A DNA stretch of 64,000 nt. Source: HXMU1420-2 sp017643305 (lineage in GTDB: Bacteria > Pseudomonadota > Alphaproteobacteria > Rhodobacterales > Rhodobacteraceae). The notes under the pieces are model-generated. The model was given only the letters and a program-made list of their open reading frames with translations. It was not told the DNA's origin and searched no databases. The position numbers and the translations under genes were made by a program. Numbering within the stretch: position 1 is the first letter of the stretch; each line of letters starts with the position of its first letter. Shown here one piece after another: positions 51,249 to 58,974 of this stretch. The stretch lies in the NCBI GenBank assembly GCA_965217135.1, contig OZ244249.1, positions 620,001-684,000 of the forward strand, read 5' to 3'.

Positions 51249-54043
51249 TGCGACATCGCCTCGTCCAGCACCACCGCAAGGCTCTGTGCGTGCCGCTTCG
51301 TCACATCCTTGATCTGACACCGGCAGGAAAACCCATCCGCGATGATTAATGTATCTTCTGGTGCGGCGCGCACGGCTGGGGCCAGCGACAATTCTGCCAT
51401 TTGCCTCGACACCTCGTCGGTTTCCGCTTGGTAGCCGAACGCTCCCGCCATCCCGCAGCAGGAACTGTCGATCATCTGTGCGTCGATGCCGTCGATGGCA
51501 TTCAGTGCGTCGACTGTCGCCTGTGCGACCCCAAACGCCTTTTGGTGGCAATGCCCATGCACAAGCGCGGTGCGGGCCTGTGTGTTCAGGCCTTGAGGCG
51601 GGTTCCGCACAATGTATTCCGGAAAGGTAAGAACCTGCGCGCCCATCTCTTCGGTCCAGTCCGGGATCAGGTTCACGGCCTCGTCCCGCATCATCAATGT
51701 GCAGGATGGCTCCAACCCGACGATCGTCTTCCCAGCATCAATCGCTGCGCGCATGGCCTGAGTGGTGCGCTCAAGCTCCGTACGGGCCTTTTCGGTCTGC
51801 CCTGCAGACAGATGGGTGCGTCCGCAACACAAGGCCCGTCCGGGCGCAGAGAGGACACCGACAAGGCGCCCAGATCTTTCGATCACCCGTCGTGCTGCAT
51901 CCAAGGTGGCAGGGTCGAAATGGCAGTTGAACGTGTCCGCGAACAGCAAAACATCGCCATCTGCGCCGCCTTTGAACGCCGGTTGGAATTTGGGCAATTG
52001 TCGCGATGCGCTGAAACCGGCAATTCGCGCCAACCTGCTAACCGCATTGGATAAAGGCGATAGCTTCGATGCCACTGGCGCAATGCGTGGCAGGGCGGCA
52101 ATCATCCGTTCGCGCAGCTTTACCCCATGCCGCTTGACCCGCGCAGCCTGCACTTCGGTCTTCATCTTGGCCATGTCGATGGACATCGGACATTCGCTTT
52201 TGCAGGCCTTGCAGCCCACGCATAATTCCATCGCCTCGGCCATCTCGTCCGAGGCAAAGGCGTCCCTACCAAGTTGCCCCGTCAGCGCCATCCGCAGCAC
52301 ATTCGCGCGGCCGCGTGTCAGATCTTTTTCCAGCCCCGTGACCCGGAACGACGGGCACATGACCCCTCCCACGCTTTTGCGGCAGGCCCCGTTGTTGTTG
52401 CACATTTCCGCCGCGCTACTCAGCCCGCCGGGCCAAGCTGACCAGTCGAACACGGTGTCCGGCTGTTGCGGTGCATAGCCTTCGGGCCAGCGCATCAGGC
52501 TGCGGTCATCTATCTTAGGCGCGCGCACGATCTTGCCGGGGTTCAGCACGCCGCCGGGGTCAAAGCGGTCCTTGATCTCTTCGAACGTGCGCACCATCCG
52601 CGAACCATACATGCGTTCGTGAAATTCCGACCGCACGATTCCGTCGCCGTGCTCCCCGGAATGGGAGCCCTTGAAGGCTGCGACCAGATCGAACGCCTCT
52701 TCGGCAATCGCGCGCATCTGTTTCAACCCGAGATCCTGTCGCAGGTTCAGCACCGGGCGCACATGCAGAAGCCCGACCGAGGCGTGAGCGTACCACGTGC
52801 CATCCGTGCCATGCTTGTGAAAAACATTCGTCAGACGACCGGTGAAATCGGCCAGATGCTCCAGCGGGACCGCGCAATCCTCGACGAAGGAGACCGGCTT
52901 TCCCTCGGACCGCATCGACATCATGATGTTGAGCCCCTGCGTCCGCACGCCCCAAATGCGCGCCTGAAAGGCCGGATCTTCCGCCTCGATCACGCCGCCG
53001 GGCGCCTTGCCGGGATCGTCCCAGCGATAGCCCAGCTGGGCCATCAAATCGCCCAGCGCGGTCAGACGGCGGCGGTTTTCAACCGGCGTTTCGGCGAATT
53101 CCACCAAAAGCAGCGCTTCGGGGTCGCCGCGCACGAAACTGTCCACGATGGGGCGGAACTGCGCGATGTCGCGCCCCAGCCGGATCATATTGTGATCGAC
53201 CAGCTCGACCGCGACAGGGTCCAACTTTACGATATGCTGCGCGGCATCCATCGCGGCGTGGAAGGTCGGGAAATGGCACACACCAAGCGTTTTAGTCGTC
53301 AGCACCGGCGACAGTTTTAAATCCAGCGATCGGGTGATCGCCAACGTACCCTCAGACCCGACAAGCAGGTCCGCAATGCGCGGCGTGTCCCCCAGTAACG
53401 CGTCGATGTTATAGCCGCCCACGCGGCGCAGGACGGACGGAAACCGAGCCTCGATCTCGGCCCGCTCCCGATCTGCGAGCGCCAGCATGTCGGTATCCAA
53501 AGCCTGATCCCGCAAGGCTGCCTCAAACCGCCGCGTCTGCCCATCCGCGAGCATCGCCTCCAGGCCCAGAACATTGTCCTGCATTTTGCCGTATCGTATG
53601 GATCGCGATCCACAGGAATTGTTCGCAGCCATTCCCCCAAGCGTAGCACGGGAGGCAGTTGAGACATCGACCGGATACCACCAGCCGTCTGCCTTCAGCT
53701 TGCGATTTAGTTTATCCAGAACCAATCCGGGCTGAACCCTTATCCGGCCGGCTTCGGCGTCATAGTCCAGCAGCTGATCCAAGTGCCGTGTGAAATCCAC
53801 CACCAGCGCATCGTTGACAGTTTGCCCTGATTGCGATGTCCCGCCGCCGCGTGGGAGCAGCGCAATGCCTTCCGTCTTTGCGAAGTCCAGGGCCGCCTCG
53901 ACATCTGCCCAGGTCTTGGGCACCAGTACCGCGCGCGGCATGATCTGATAGATCGAGGCATCGGTCGCATAGCGCCCGCGATCGAAGTTCGAGGTCAGGA
54001 CCTCCCCCTCAACCCGTTTACGCAAGGCGCTGTAGTCCGACAT
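51245..54043 (-). CDS. fused FAD-binding and Fe-S oxidase (D-2-hydroxyacid dehydrogenase, DLD/GlcD-GlcF type)
   Basis: 932 aa. The N-terminal PCMH FAD domain has VPKTWADVEAALDFAK, LLPRGGGTSQSGQTVND and GGMAANNSCGSRSIRYGKM; the FAD-oxidase C-terminal domain spans about 230-500. The Fe-S half has NNNGACRKSVGGVMCPSFR and LCVGCKACKSECPMSIDMAK, and two CCG-type sites, ALCCGRTHLSAGQ and DSSCCGMAGAFGYQ, near 735 and 880. This architecture oxidises D-lactate, glycolate, 2-hydroxyglutarate or sulfolactate and passes electrons to the respiratory chain. The substrate is unknown. Overlaps the TauE gene and is divergent from the aminotransferase. Confidence 0.9.
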   Translation of the reverse strand: MSDYSALRKRVEGEVLTSNFDRGRYATDASIYQIMPRAVLVPKTWADVEAALDFAKTEGIALLPRGGGTSQSGQTVNDALVVDFTRHLDQLLDYDAEAGRIRVQPGLVLDKLNRKLKADGWWYPVDVSTASRATLGGMAANNSCGSRSIRYGKMQDNVLGLEAMLADGQTRRFEAALRDQALDTDMLALADRERAEIEARFPSVLRRVGGYNIDALLGDTPRIADLLVGSEGTLAITRSLDLKLSPVLTTKTLGVCHFPTFHAAMDAAQHIVKLDPVAVELVDHNMIRLGRDIAQFRPIVDSFVRGDPEALLLVEFAETPVENRRRLTALGDLMAQLGYRWDDPGKAPGGVIEAEDPAFQARIWGVRTQGLNIMMSMRSEGKPVSFVEDCAVPLEHLADFTGRLTNVFHKHGTDGTWYAHASVGLLHVRPVLNLRQDLGLKQMRAIAEEAFDLVAAFKGSHSGEHGDGIVRSEFHERMYGSRMVRTFEEIKDRFDPGGVLNPGKIVRAPKIDDRSLMRWPEGYAPQQPDTVFDWSAWPGGLSSAAEMCNNNGACRKSVGGVMCPSFRVTGLEKDLTRGRANVLRMALTGQLGRDAFASDEMAEAMELCVGCKACKSECPMSIDMAKMKTEVQAARVKRHGVKLRERMIAALPRIAPVASKLSPLSNAVSRLARIAGFSASRQLPKFQPAFKGGADGDVLLFADTFNCHFDPATLDAARRVIERSGRLVGVLSAPGRALCCGRTHLSAGQTEKARTELERTTQAMRAAIDAGKTIVGLEPSCTLMMRDEAVNLIPDWTEEMGAQVLTFPEYIVRNPPQGLNTQARTALVHGHCHQKAFGVAQATVDALNAIDGIDAQMIDSSCCGMAGAFGYQAETDEVSRQMAELSLAPAVRAAPEDTLIIADGFSCRCQIKDVTKRHAQSLAVVLDEAMSQ

Positions 54044-54113
54044 TTTTCTTGACCTCTCTGACGACCAAATTCACCGTTGTAAGGCTCAAGCGCAACTTCA
54101 TAAGGCAGGACTC

Positions 54114-55280
54114 ATGCGATCCGGACGTCACTTTTTGCAAATACCGGGGCCAACCAACACACCCGACCGCATTCTAAGGGCAATGCACCGCGCGGTGATG
54201 GACCATCGTGGCCCCGAATTTGCCGAGCTTGGACAATCCGTTTTGCAAGATCTGAAATCGGTATTTCAAACCAAGAACCGGGTCGTGATCTACCCCGCGT
54301 CCGGCACCGGTGCGTGGGAGGCTGCGCTCGTCAATGTGCTCGCCCCCGGCGATCAGGTACTGATGTATGAGACCGGTCAGTTTGCCACGCTTTGGAAGAA
54401 CATGTCGGCCAAGCTGGGGTTTGATCCAGTGTTTATGCAAGGCGACTGGCGCACCGGCGCAAATGCCGAAGCGATTGGCGCGCAACTGGCCGCGGACGAT
54501 GGTCACAGGATCAAGGCGGTGTGCGTGGTGCACAACGACACGGCAACCGGTATCACCTCCGACATCGCCGCAGTGCGGGCCGCCATGGATGACGCCAACC
54601 ATCCAGCGCTTTTGATGGTCGACACGATCTCCTCGCTCGGGTCCATCGATTTCCGCACCGATGCATGGGGCGTGGATGTGGTGGTCGCGGGATCGCAAAA
54701 GGGGCTGATGCTCCCACCGGGACTGTCGTTTAATGCAGTCTCGGAAAAAGCGTGGGCGGCGTGTGAGGCGGGTGGCGATCGCCGCTCCTATTGGGACTGG
54801 CGTGACATGGCCGGCCCCAATGATCAGGGTTTTTTCCCCTACACGCCAGCGACCACCCTACTTTATGGCCTGCGCGAGGCGCTCGATATGCTTGCCGAAG
54901 AAGGGCTTGAGGCGGTCTTTGCCCGCCACGCGCGCCACGCTGAGGCCACGCGCTGCGCCGTTGAAGCGTGGGGGCTCGAGATCTTGGCGGCGAATGCACC
55001 CGAACGCTCCAACGCGCTCACGGCTGTGCTGATGCCGGACAACAAAGGCGCCGACGCGCTGCGCGCCGAAATTCTCGACAGTTTTGACATGTCGCTTGGG
55101 ACCGGGCTGAACAAAGTGGCGGACCGCGTGTTCCGGATCGGACATTTGGGCGATTTCAACGACCTGATGTTGATGGGTACCCTCAGCGGGGTCGAGATGG
55201 GAATGATCCGGGCCCAGGTTGCGCACCAAACTGGCGGTGCACAGGCGGCGTTGGAGTATCTGGCCGCACATGCTCTTTGA
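54114..55280 (+). CDS. class V aminotransferase, serine-glyoxylate aminotransferase (SgaA)-like
   Basis: 388-aa PLP enzyme. FLQIPGPTNTPDRILRAM at the N-terminus, IYPASGTGAWEAALVNVL near 65, LMVDTISSLGSIDFRTDAWG near 170 and the Schiff-base Lys in VVAGSQKGLMLPPGLS near 195. It resembles serine, alanine or aspartate:glyoxylate aminotransferases. Product and amino donor are not certain; the neighbouring oxidase may supply its 2-oxo acid, for example sulfopyruvate or glyoxylate. The stop overlaps the start of a TauE-like gene. Confidence 0.88.
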   Translation: MRSGRHFLQIPGPTNTPDRILRAMHRAVMDHRGPEFAELGQSVLQDLKSVFQTKNRVVIYPASGTGAWEAALVNVLAPGDQVLMYETGQFATLWKNMSAKLGFDPVFMQGDWRTGANAEAIGAQLAADDGHRIKAVCVVHNDTATGITSDIAAVRAAMDDANHPALLMVDTISSLGSIDFRTDAWGVDVVVAGSQKGLMLPPGLSFNAVSEKAWAACEAGGDRRSYWDWRDMAGPNDQGFFPYTPATTLLYGLREALDMLAEEGLEAVFARHARHAEATRCAVEAWGLEILAANAPERSNALTAVLMPDNKGADALRAEILDSFDMSLGTGLNKVADRVFRIGHLGDFNDLMLMGTLSGVEMGMIRAQVAHQTGGAQAALEYLAAHAL

Positions 55281-56022
55281 TCTACCCGTCGTTCATGCTC
55301 TGGCCGTTCTTGCGACCTACATGTTCGCCGCAACGGCCAAGGGCATCACGGGCCTTGGGTTTTCGACAACCTGTTTGCCAATCCTTGCGCTGATCATCGG
55401 ACTGAAAGAGGCGCTTCCGCTCGTCATCATTCCGTCCATCTGGTCAAACCTGATCGTCATGCGCCAAGCCGGGCGGTTTGGCGAAACCGTGCATCGGTTT
55501 TGGCCGATGCTTTTAGCGCTTTTGCCGGGGCTGGTCTTTGGGCTGTGGTTGCTGTCGCGTATCGACGGGGTGCAAGCGGGCGCAGTGCTGGGCGCGATAT
55601 TGATCCTTTGGTGCGCCTTTTCCTTCTCCAATCCGGATCTGCGCCTTCCAGGCCATTGGGAACATCCCCTTGGGCCAGTGTCGGGCTGTCTGACCGGTAT
55701 CGTGAACGGCGTAACCGGATCGCAGGTCATGCCCGCAGTTCCGTTCCTGATGTCCCTGCATCTGGATCGGAACCTGTTTCTTCAGACGTTGAACTGTTCT
55801 TTTACGCTTTCGAGCGCCGTGATGGCGATTGGGCTCAGCCTAATTGGACTTTTTGATCTCAATGACGTTCTGATCTCTGTGCTAGGTGCTTGTTTCGTGT
55901 TTCTCGGTGTGCGGCTCGGGGTGGGGATAAGAAACCGTATATCCGAAACTTTTTTCAGAAACGCGATTTTACTTATGCTGACGACGATGGGAGTAAGCCT
56001 GCTGGCACCAATCCTTGCCTGA
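55270..56022 (+). CDS. TauE/SafE-family permease, second copy
   Basis: 250 aa, about eight helices. YMFAATAKGITGLGFSTTCL near 18 and GPVSGCLTGIVNGVTGSQVM near 135 are the TauE motifs. ATG 55270 is in the last codons of the aminotransferase gene (11-bp overlap). It is diverged from the copy at 50481-51248, so recent duplication is unlikely. Following bases 56023-56271 contain no gene I recognise. Confidence 0.86.
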   Translation: MLFDLPVVHALAVLATYMFAATAKGITGLGFSTTCLPILALIIGLKEALPLVIIPSIWSNLIVMRQAGRFGETVHRFWPMLLALLPGLVFGLWLLSRIDGVQAGAVLGAILILWCAFSFSNPDLRLPGHWEHPLGPVSGCLTGIVNGVTGSQVMPAVPFLMSLHLDRNLFLQTLNCSFTLSSAVMAIGLSLIGLFDLNDVLISVLGACFVFLGVRLGVGIRNRISETFFRNAILLMLTTMGVSLLAPILA

Positions 56023-56271
56023 AGAAGCTGCCAACAAAGCCAAAACTTGCCAGGATTGGAGCGACATATGATGGGACACATCGAGCACCTCTAAATGGAG
56101 GTCCAGCTGGTGAATATTTTGGCAGAATAGCTTGGGGCAAGGACGAAACTGCCGTTTCGAAAAACAGCTCAGAAGGCTGCTTTGTCTTCCTGGTAGCTAG
56201 CAGGGCACAGCACAGCGGATGACCGTTTTGAACTCAGAGGGGAAGTGATCTGGTGCGAACCGAGCGGAGGT

Positions 56272-56853
56272 TTATGCTGGATCGCCGTCAGATTTAGTGA
56301 CTCTGAAAGCCCGGCTCCATCGAAAAACGAACATCAAGATGACCATGCATATGATCAAACCGACCAAGTCCCCGACTGCATAGACCGTACAAACGCCGAT
56401 GACCTTCTCCAGATCGATGATCCCAGAGAAGACCAGCGTCTGCCCAACAGAGTTAACAATGGATGACAGAGCGCCCACTGCAATAAGTCCCTTCCACTTG
56501 AGCCTTCTCGAACCTCCGAAATAGAAATTGACCCCAACAAGCCGTGCGATCTCGAACGCAATAAACGCGGAGGCCGCCCCCACAACGAGGCTTCCTAAAA
56601 TAGCTGGCTCGAGGAGATCTAAATCCTTGGACGGGGTGAACATCCAAGCAGATATGCTTGCGCCCACCAACAGCGCGGGCATCGCTTTCCAGCCAAATGC
56701 CCAAGTTGCGAGCACCCTAACGCCGTGGGGCAGATAAACCAAACTCGCAAAAACTGTGATTTGTGGCAAAAAATGGCTTTGTACAGGCGTTACAACCCAA
56801 GCCGTCAATCCGTGGCACAAGACGTAGCAGGCGATGATGACTAAAAAACTCAT
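56272..56853 (-). CDS. membrane protein, MASE1-like in appearance
   Basis: 193 aa with five or six hydrophobic segments: FLVIIACYVLCHGLTAWVV, ITVFASLVYLPHGVRVLATW, AMPALLVGASISAWMF, LGSLVVGAASAFIAFEIARL and GDLVGLIICMVILMFVFRW. The LPHGVRVLATWAFGWKAMPA line recalls MASE1-type sensory membrane domains, but no signalling domain follows. Base composition is AT-richer than the left neighbours. Function unknown. Confidence 0.7.
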   Translation of the reverse strand: MSFLVIIACYVLCHGLTAWVVTPVQSHFLPQITVFASLVYLPHGVRVLATWAFGWKAMPALLVGASISAWMFTPSKDLDLLEPAILGSLVVGAASAFIAFEIARLVGVNFYFGGSRRLKWKGLIAVGALSSIVNSVGQTLVFSGIIDLEKVIGVCTVYAVGDLVGLIICMVILMFVFRWSRAFRVTKSDGDPA

Positions 56854-56954
56854 TAAAAAAAATCACTCGTCGCGCGTGCAGAGGTGTTGAAGCGGGAGAT
56901 GTTTGTGCTCGGACAACATACTCGCGTGTTGATCACAGTTTTCGGAAATGCTGA

Positions 56955-57287
56955 CTAACCATCGGCAAGATCATCGCGCACCAAGTAACGCGTGGACTTA
57001 TAGCCTTCCGCTTTTTTCAGCAGACCCATCGATACCAGGGAACGCAGCGCCCTATGATAAGATGCCTGGGCGATCCCAGATGTGAGGTCATGGTTTCGAA
57101 TTTCGTCAGACGAAACAACTTTCCCGCTCGCTCCAGATAACGCATGAGCGACAAGAAACACATCCTTTTCGACTTGGGTGAGGGTATGAAGTCCGAGTTC
57201 GTGCTCCATTTCGCGCAGCATGCTGCGCAGTTCAAAAAGCGCGGAAAGCTTTCTTTTTGCTCTATCGGTCAAATTCGTTACCACCAA
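56955..57287 (-). CDS. winged-helix transcriptional regulator (MarR-like)
   Basis: 110 aa. Basic N-terminus TDRAKRKLSALFELRSMLREM, then TQVEKDVFLVAHALSG and the winged-helix core DEIRNHDLTSGIAQASYHRA, LRSLVSMGLLKKAEGYKST. The HTH resembles MarR/Rrf2 folds with a C-terminal wing. It lies 101 bp upstream of the membrane-protein gene on the same strand and next to the candidate sRNA promoter. Targets are unknown. Confidence 0.75.
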   Translation of the reverse strand: MVVTNLTDRAKRKLSALFELRSMLREMEHELGLHTLTQVEKDVFLVAHALSGASGKVVSSDEIRNHDLTSGIAQASYHRALRSLVSMGLLKKAEGYKSTRYLVRDDLADG

Positions 57288-57329
57288 TATGAACCAGATA
57301 CGTCGGGTTAGGTCGTCGAAATTATCATA

Positions 57330-57359
57330 TTGACAAAATCTGTGTCTTGAAAGTATTAT
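57330..57359 (+). promoter_or_regulatory. strong sigma-70 type promoter
   Basis: Consensus -35 TTGACA (57330-57335), 17-18 bp spacer, -10 GTATTA/TATTAT (57353-57359). No coding sequence starts for 320 bp downstream; a terminator-like stem lies about 60 bp after the predicted start. Confidence 0.6.
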
Positions 57360-57365
57360 TACATA

Positions 57366-57450
57366 CTTTCCGAGTTTACGTGAGTGGTGGACTCAAGATC
57401 TAATAGATATGTTCTGCCCCGGTCGCTCACATGCGACCGGGGTAATTGTT
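57366..57450 (+). ncRNA. candidate small RNA (about 85 nt)
   Basis: Between the promoter at 57330 and the perfect hairpin CCCCGGTCGC-6-GCGACCGGGG (57417-57442) followed by TAATTGTT. No open frame of any length fits. It may be an independent sRNA or a terminated leader. Further downstream GTCTGCT-10-AGCAGAC (57488-57511) makes a second stem. Confidence 0.4.
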
Positions 57451-57634
57451 CATAGAGCAAATTGTTTACCAAAAATGTGCGCCCAAGGTCTGCTATGTCC
57501 GCACAGCAGACGTAAAAACCTTTGACAGAACCTGCTGCTCATAACGGTTGATTTCGCCACAAGGGCTCATGACTTTAGGGCAGTTGAACCATGATCTGCT
57601 ATAAGTCCCAGGCAAAAAAAGTTTTTTATCAGAT

Positions 57635-57660
57635 GTTTGGCCAGTTCAGCATGGCCAAAC
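57635..57660 (+). repeat. hairpin just before the ribosome site of the 60-aa gene
   Basis: Perfect 9-bp arms GTTTGGCCA / TGGCCAAAC with an 8-nt loop, followed 4 nt later by GGAAGG and the ATG at 57679. Its position suggests control of translation or an mRNA-stabilising 5' stem. Confidence 0.5.
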
Positions 57661-57678
57661 ACGCATGGAAGGCGAAAC

Positions 57679-57861
57679 ATGGGTCAGTCCGGCTTTACAG
57701 CCGCCTTTCGTGAGCCAGGGCAACCGAAGGATGCAGGGCAGTCGTTCGTGGCGCCGGTTTCACAAATCGGACGTGCCACACAAGCAGCAATTTTTGAGAA
57801 CCGCCAAGTGAAAGCGTTGTATGCGCCTGACAGCAATACAGTTCCGCCGTCAGGCAGCTGA
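57679..57861 (+). CDS. hypothetical 60-aa protein
   Basis: Begins MGQSGFTAAFREPGQPKDAG after a good ribosome site (GGAAGG, 6 nt). Contains no hydrophobic segment and no known domain. It resembles small unannotated proteins of roseobacters by composition only. A TATAAG -10-like string lies at 57600. Convergent with the gene at 57864. Confidence 0.45.
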   Translation: MGQSGFTAAFREPGQPKDAGQSFVAPVSQIGRATQAAIFENRQVKALYAPDSNTVPPSGS

Positions 57862-57863
57862 AT

Positions 57864-58229
57864 TTAAAGGTCCAATGCAACCTTGACGGCGTTGTCGACC
57901 ACCCCGGCTAGTAAAGAATTTTCATCCGCCGCACAGCCTTCACTGACCGCCTGAAAGAACCTTGCCCGGGCCTCTGCCTTCTCGCTGTCGCTGAACCCAT
58001 AAGATTCAATTTCGATCTTTCGCATGTAGATCGAAATGGCGGTGATCTTCCCCAGCACATCGAGCACGACATCGTCGTCGCCATCGGCCAGTTTGGTGAG
58101 GCTGGCGCAGGTGTGGTACATTTGCGGCAGGGCTTCATCGATCAGCTTTTCAGCGGCTTCATCCGCTTTCGCCATGGTCACGACCGCAAATGTCGCGGCG
58201 ACGGCACATCCAACTCTGAGCAGTTTCAT
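57864..58229 (-). CDS. hypothetical periplasmic protein
   Basis: 121 aa. Signal peptide MKLLRVGCAVAATFAVVTMAKA with likely cleavage before DEAAEKL. The mature part is acidic and helical with two cysteines (YHTCASL and SEGCAAD) that could form a disulfide. No family recognised. GGAGGAGGAA precedes ATG. It lies 40 bp downstream of the glycine-zipper gene on the same strand. Confidence 0.7.
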   Translation of the reverse strand: MKLLRVGCAVAATFAVVTMAKADEAAEKLIDEALPQMYHTCASLTKLADGDDDVVLDVLGKITAISIYMRKIEIESYGFSDSEKAEARARFFQAVSEGCAADENSLLAGVVDNAVKVALDL

Positions 58230-58269
58230 GGGGTTGTTCCTCCTCCTCGATCCGCGGTGGATGCGGCGC

Positions 58270-58485
58270 TCATTTATTGATCAGGTTACCCGCAACCGCA
58301 CCCGCTGCGGCCCCCTTCTTGGCGCCGTCGCTGCCGCCAACCAGCGATCCGACGGCGGCTCCGACCAGAGCCCCTTTTATCGCGCCTTCCGTGCGTGGCC
58401 CGGCGTCGGCAGTCTGAACGGACATTCCGGAAACGGCAGTGATGAACATTACGGCAACGATCCAGGTCTGAATTGATCTTGGCAA
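58270..58485 (-). CDS. glycine-zipper envelope protein
   Basis: 71 aa. The signal sequence (MPRSIQTWIVAVMFITAVSG) is followed by a Gly/Ala-rich zipper: GAIKGALVGAAVGSLVGG and GAAAGAVAGNLINK. These repeats pack helices in the membrane and are typical of YMGG/SLP-like small envelope proteins. ATG is preceded by GAGCGC, a weak site. Likely co-transcribed with the gene at 57864. Confidence 0.7.
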   Translation of the reverse strand: MPRSIQTWIVAVMFITAVSGMSVQTADAGPRTEGAIKGALVGAAVGSLVGGSDGAKKGAAAGAVAGNLINK

Positions 58486-58974
58486 GGTATGCGCTCCTGT
58501 GTTGTGAGGCCGGGAAACTCTGGACCCGGTCTTTTCACCCGGGGCCGTGCAACAAAGCCGTTCCCGGCCAATGATGCGGTATCAGCTTAGTTTATCGCGG
58601 CCATCACGCAAGACCTTCACATTTGTTCGCTGCCGAGCGCTCATGGATCAAAGCGCGATCACAACCGCCTTTCGCCGCATTAGTCGTGTATGCGCGATTG
58701 GTGGCAGTCTGCCAAGAACGGCACTTACATTCGGCCAAACGACGGTCCCGGGACACGGAGCGGGGTAGGCGGGGGCGGTGGGCTTTGCAGACAGCGCTGC
58801 CATTGGCCGCTGTGGTGCCGAATGTCCGAGTGGCGAGACGAAGCAGGCGCATGCCATTCGCTAAATTTTGTAACGCTGGGTTGGGGAACAGCGGTTTGCA
58901 GCATGAAGAACATCCGGCACTTTTTCTGTCAGCCTGAACTGACGTGACGCTTTGCATCGACCCGAATAGAGGGC
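58486..58974. other. 489-bp intergenic region, nothing recognised
   Basis: Open frames exist on both strands (for example 58604-58957 minus) but have no ribosome site and no family resemblance. GAGGG before 58975 serves the hydantoinase-like gene. Confidence 0.5.

Noticed and set aside
50481..51551. Longer 356-codon reading of the TauE-like gene
   Set aside because: The first 100 codons lie inside the FAD/Fe-S oxidase gene in another frame. The ATG at 51248 gives a normal TauE length and an ATGA overlap.
58604..58957. 117-codon minus-strand frame rich in Cys and Arg
   Set aside because: No ribosome site, unusual composition and no known motif; likely random frame in an intergenic region.
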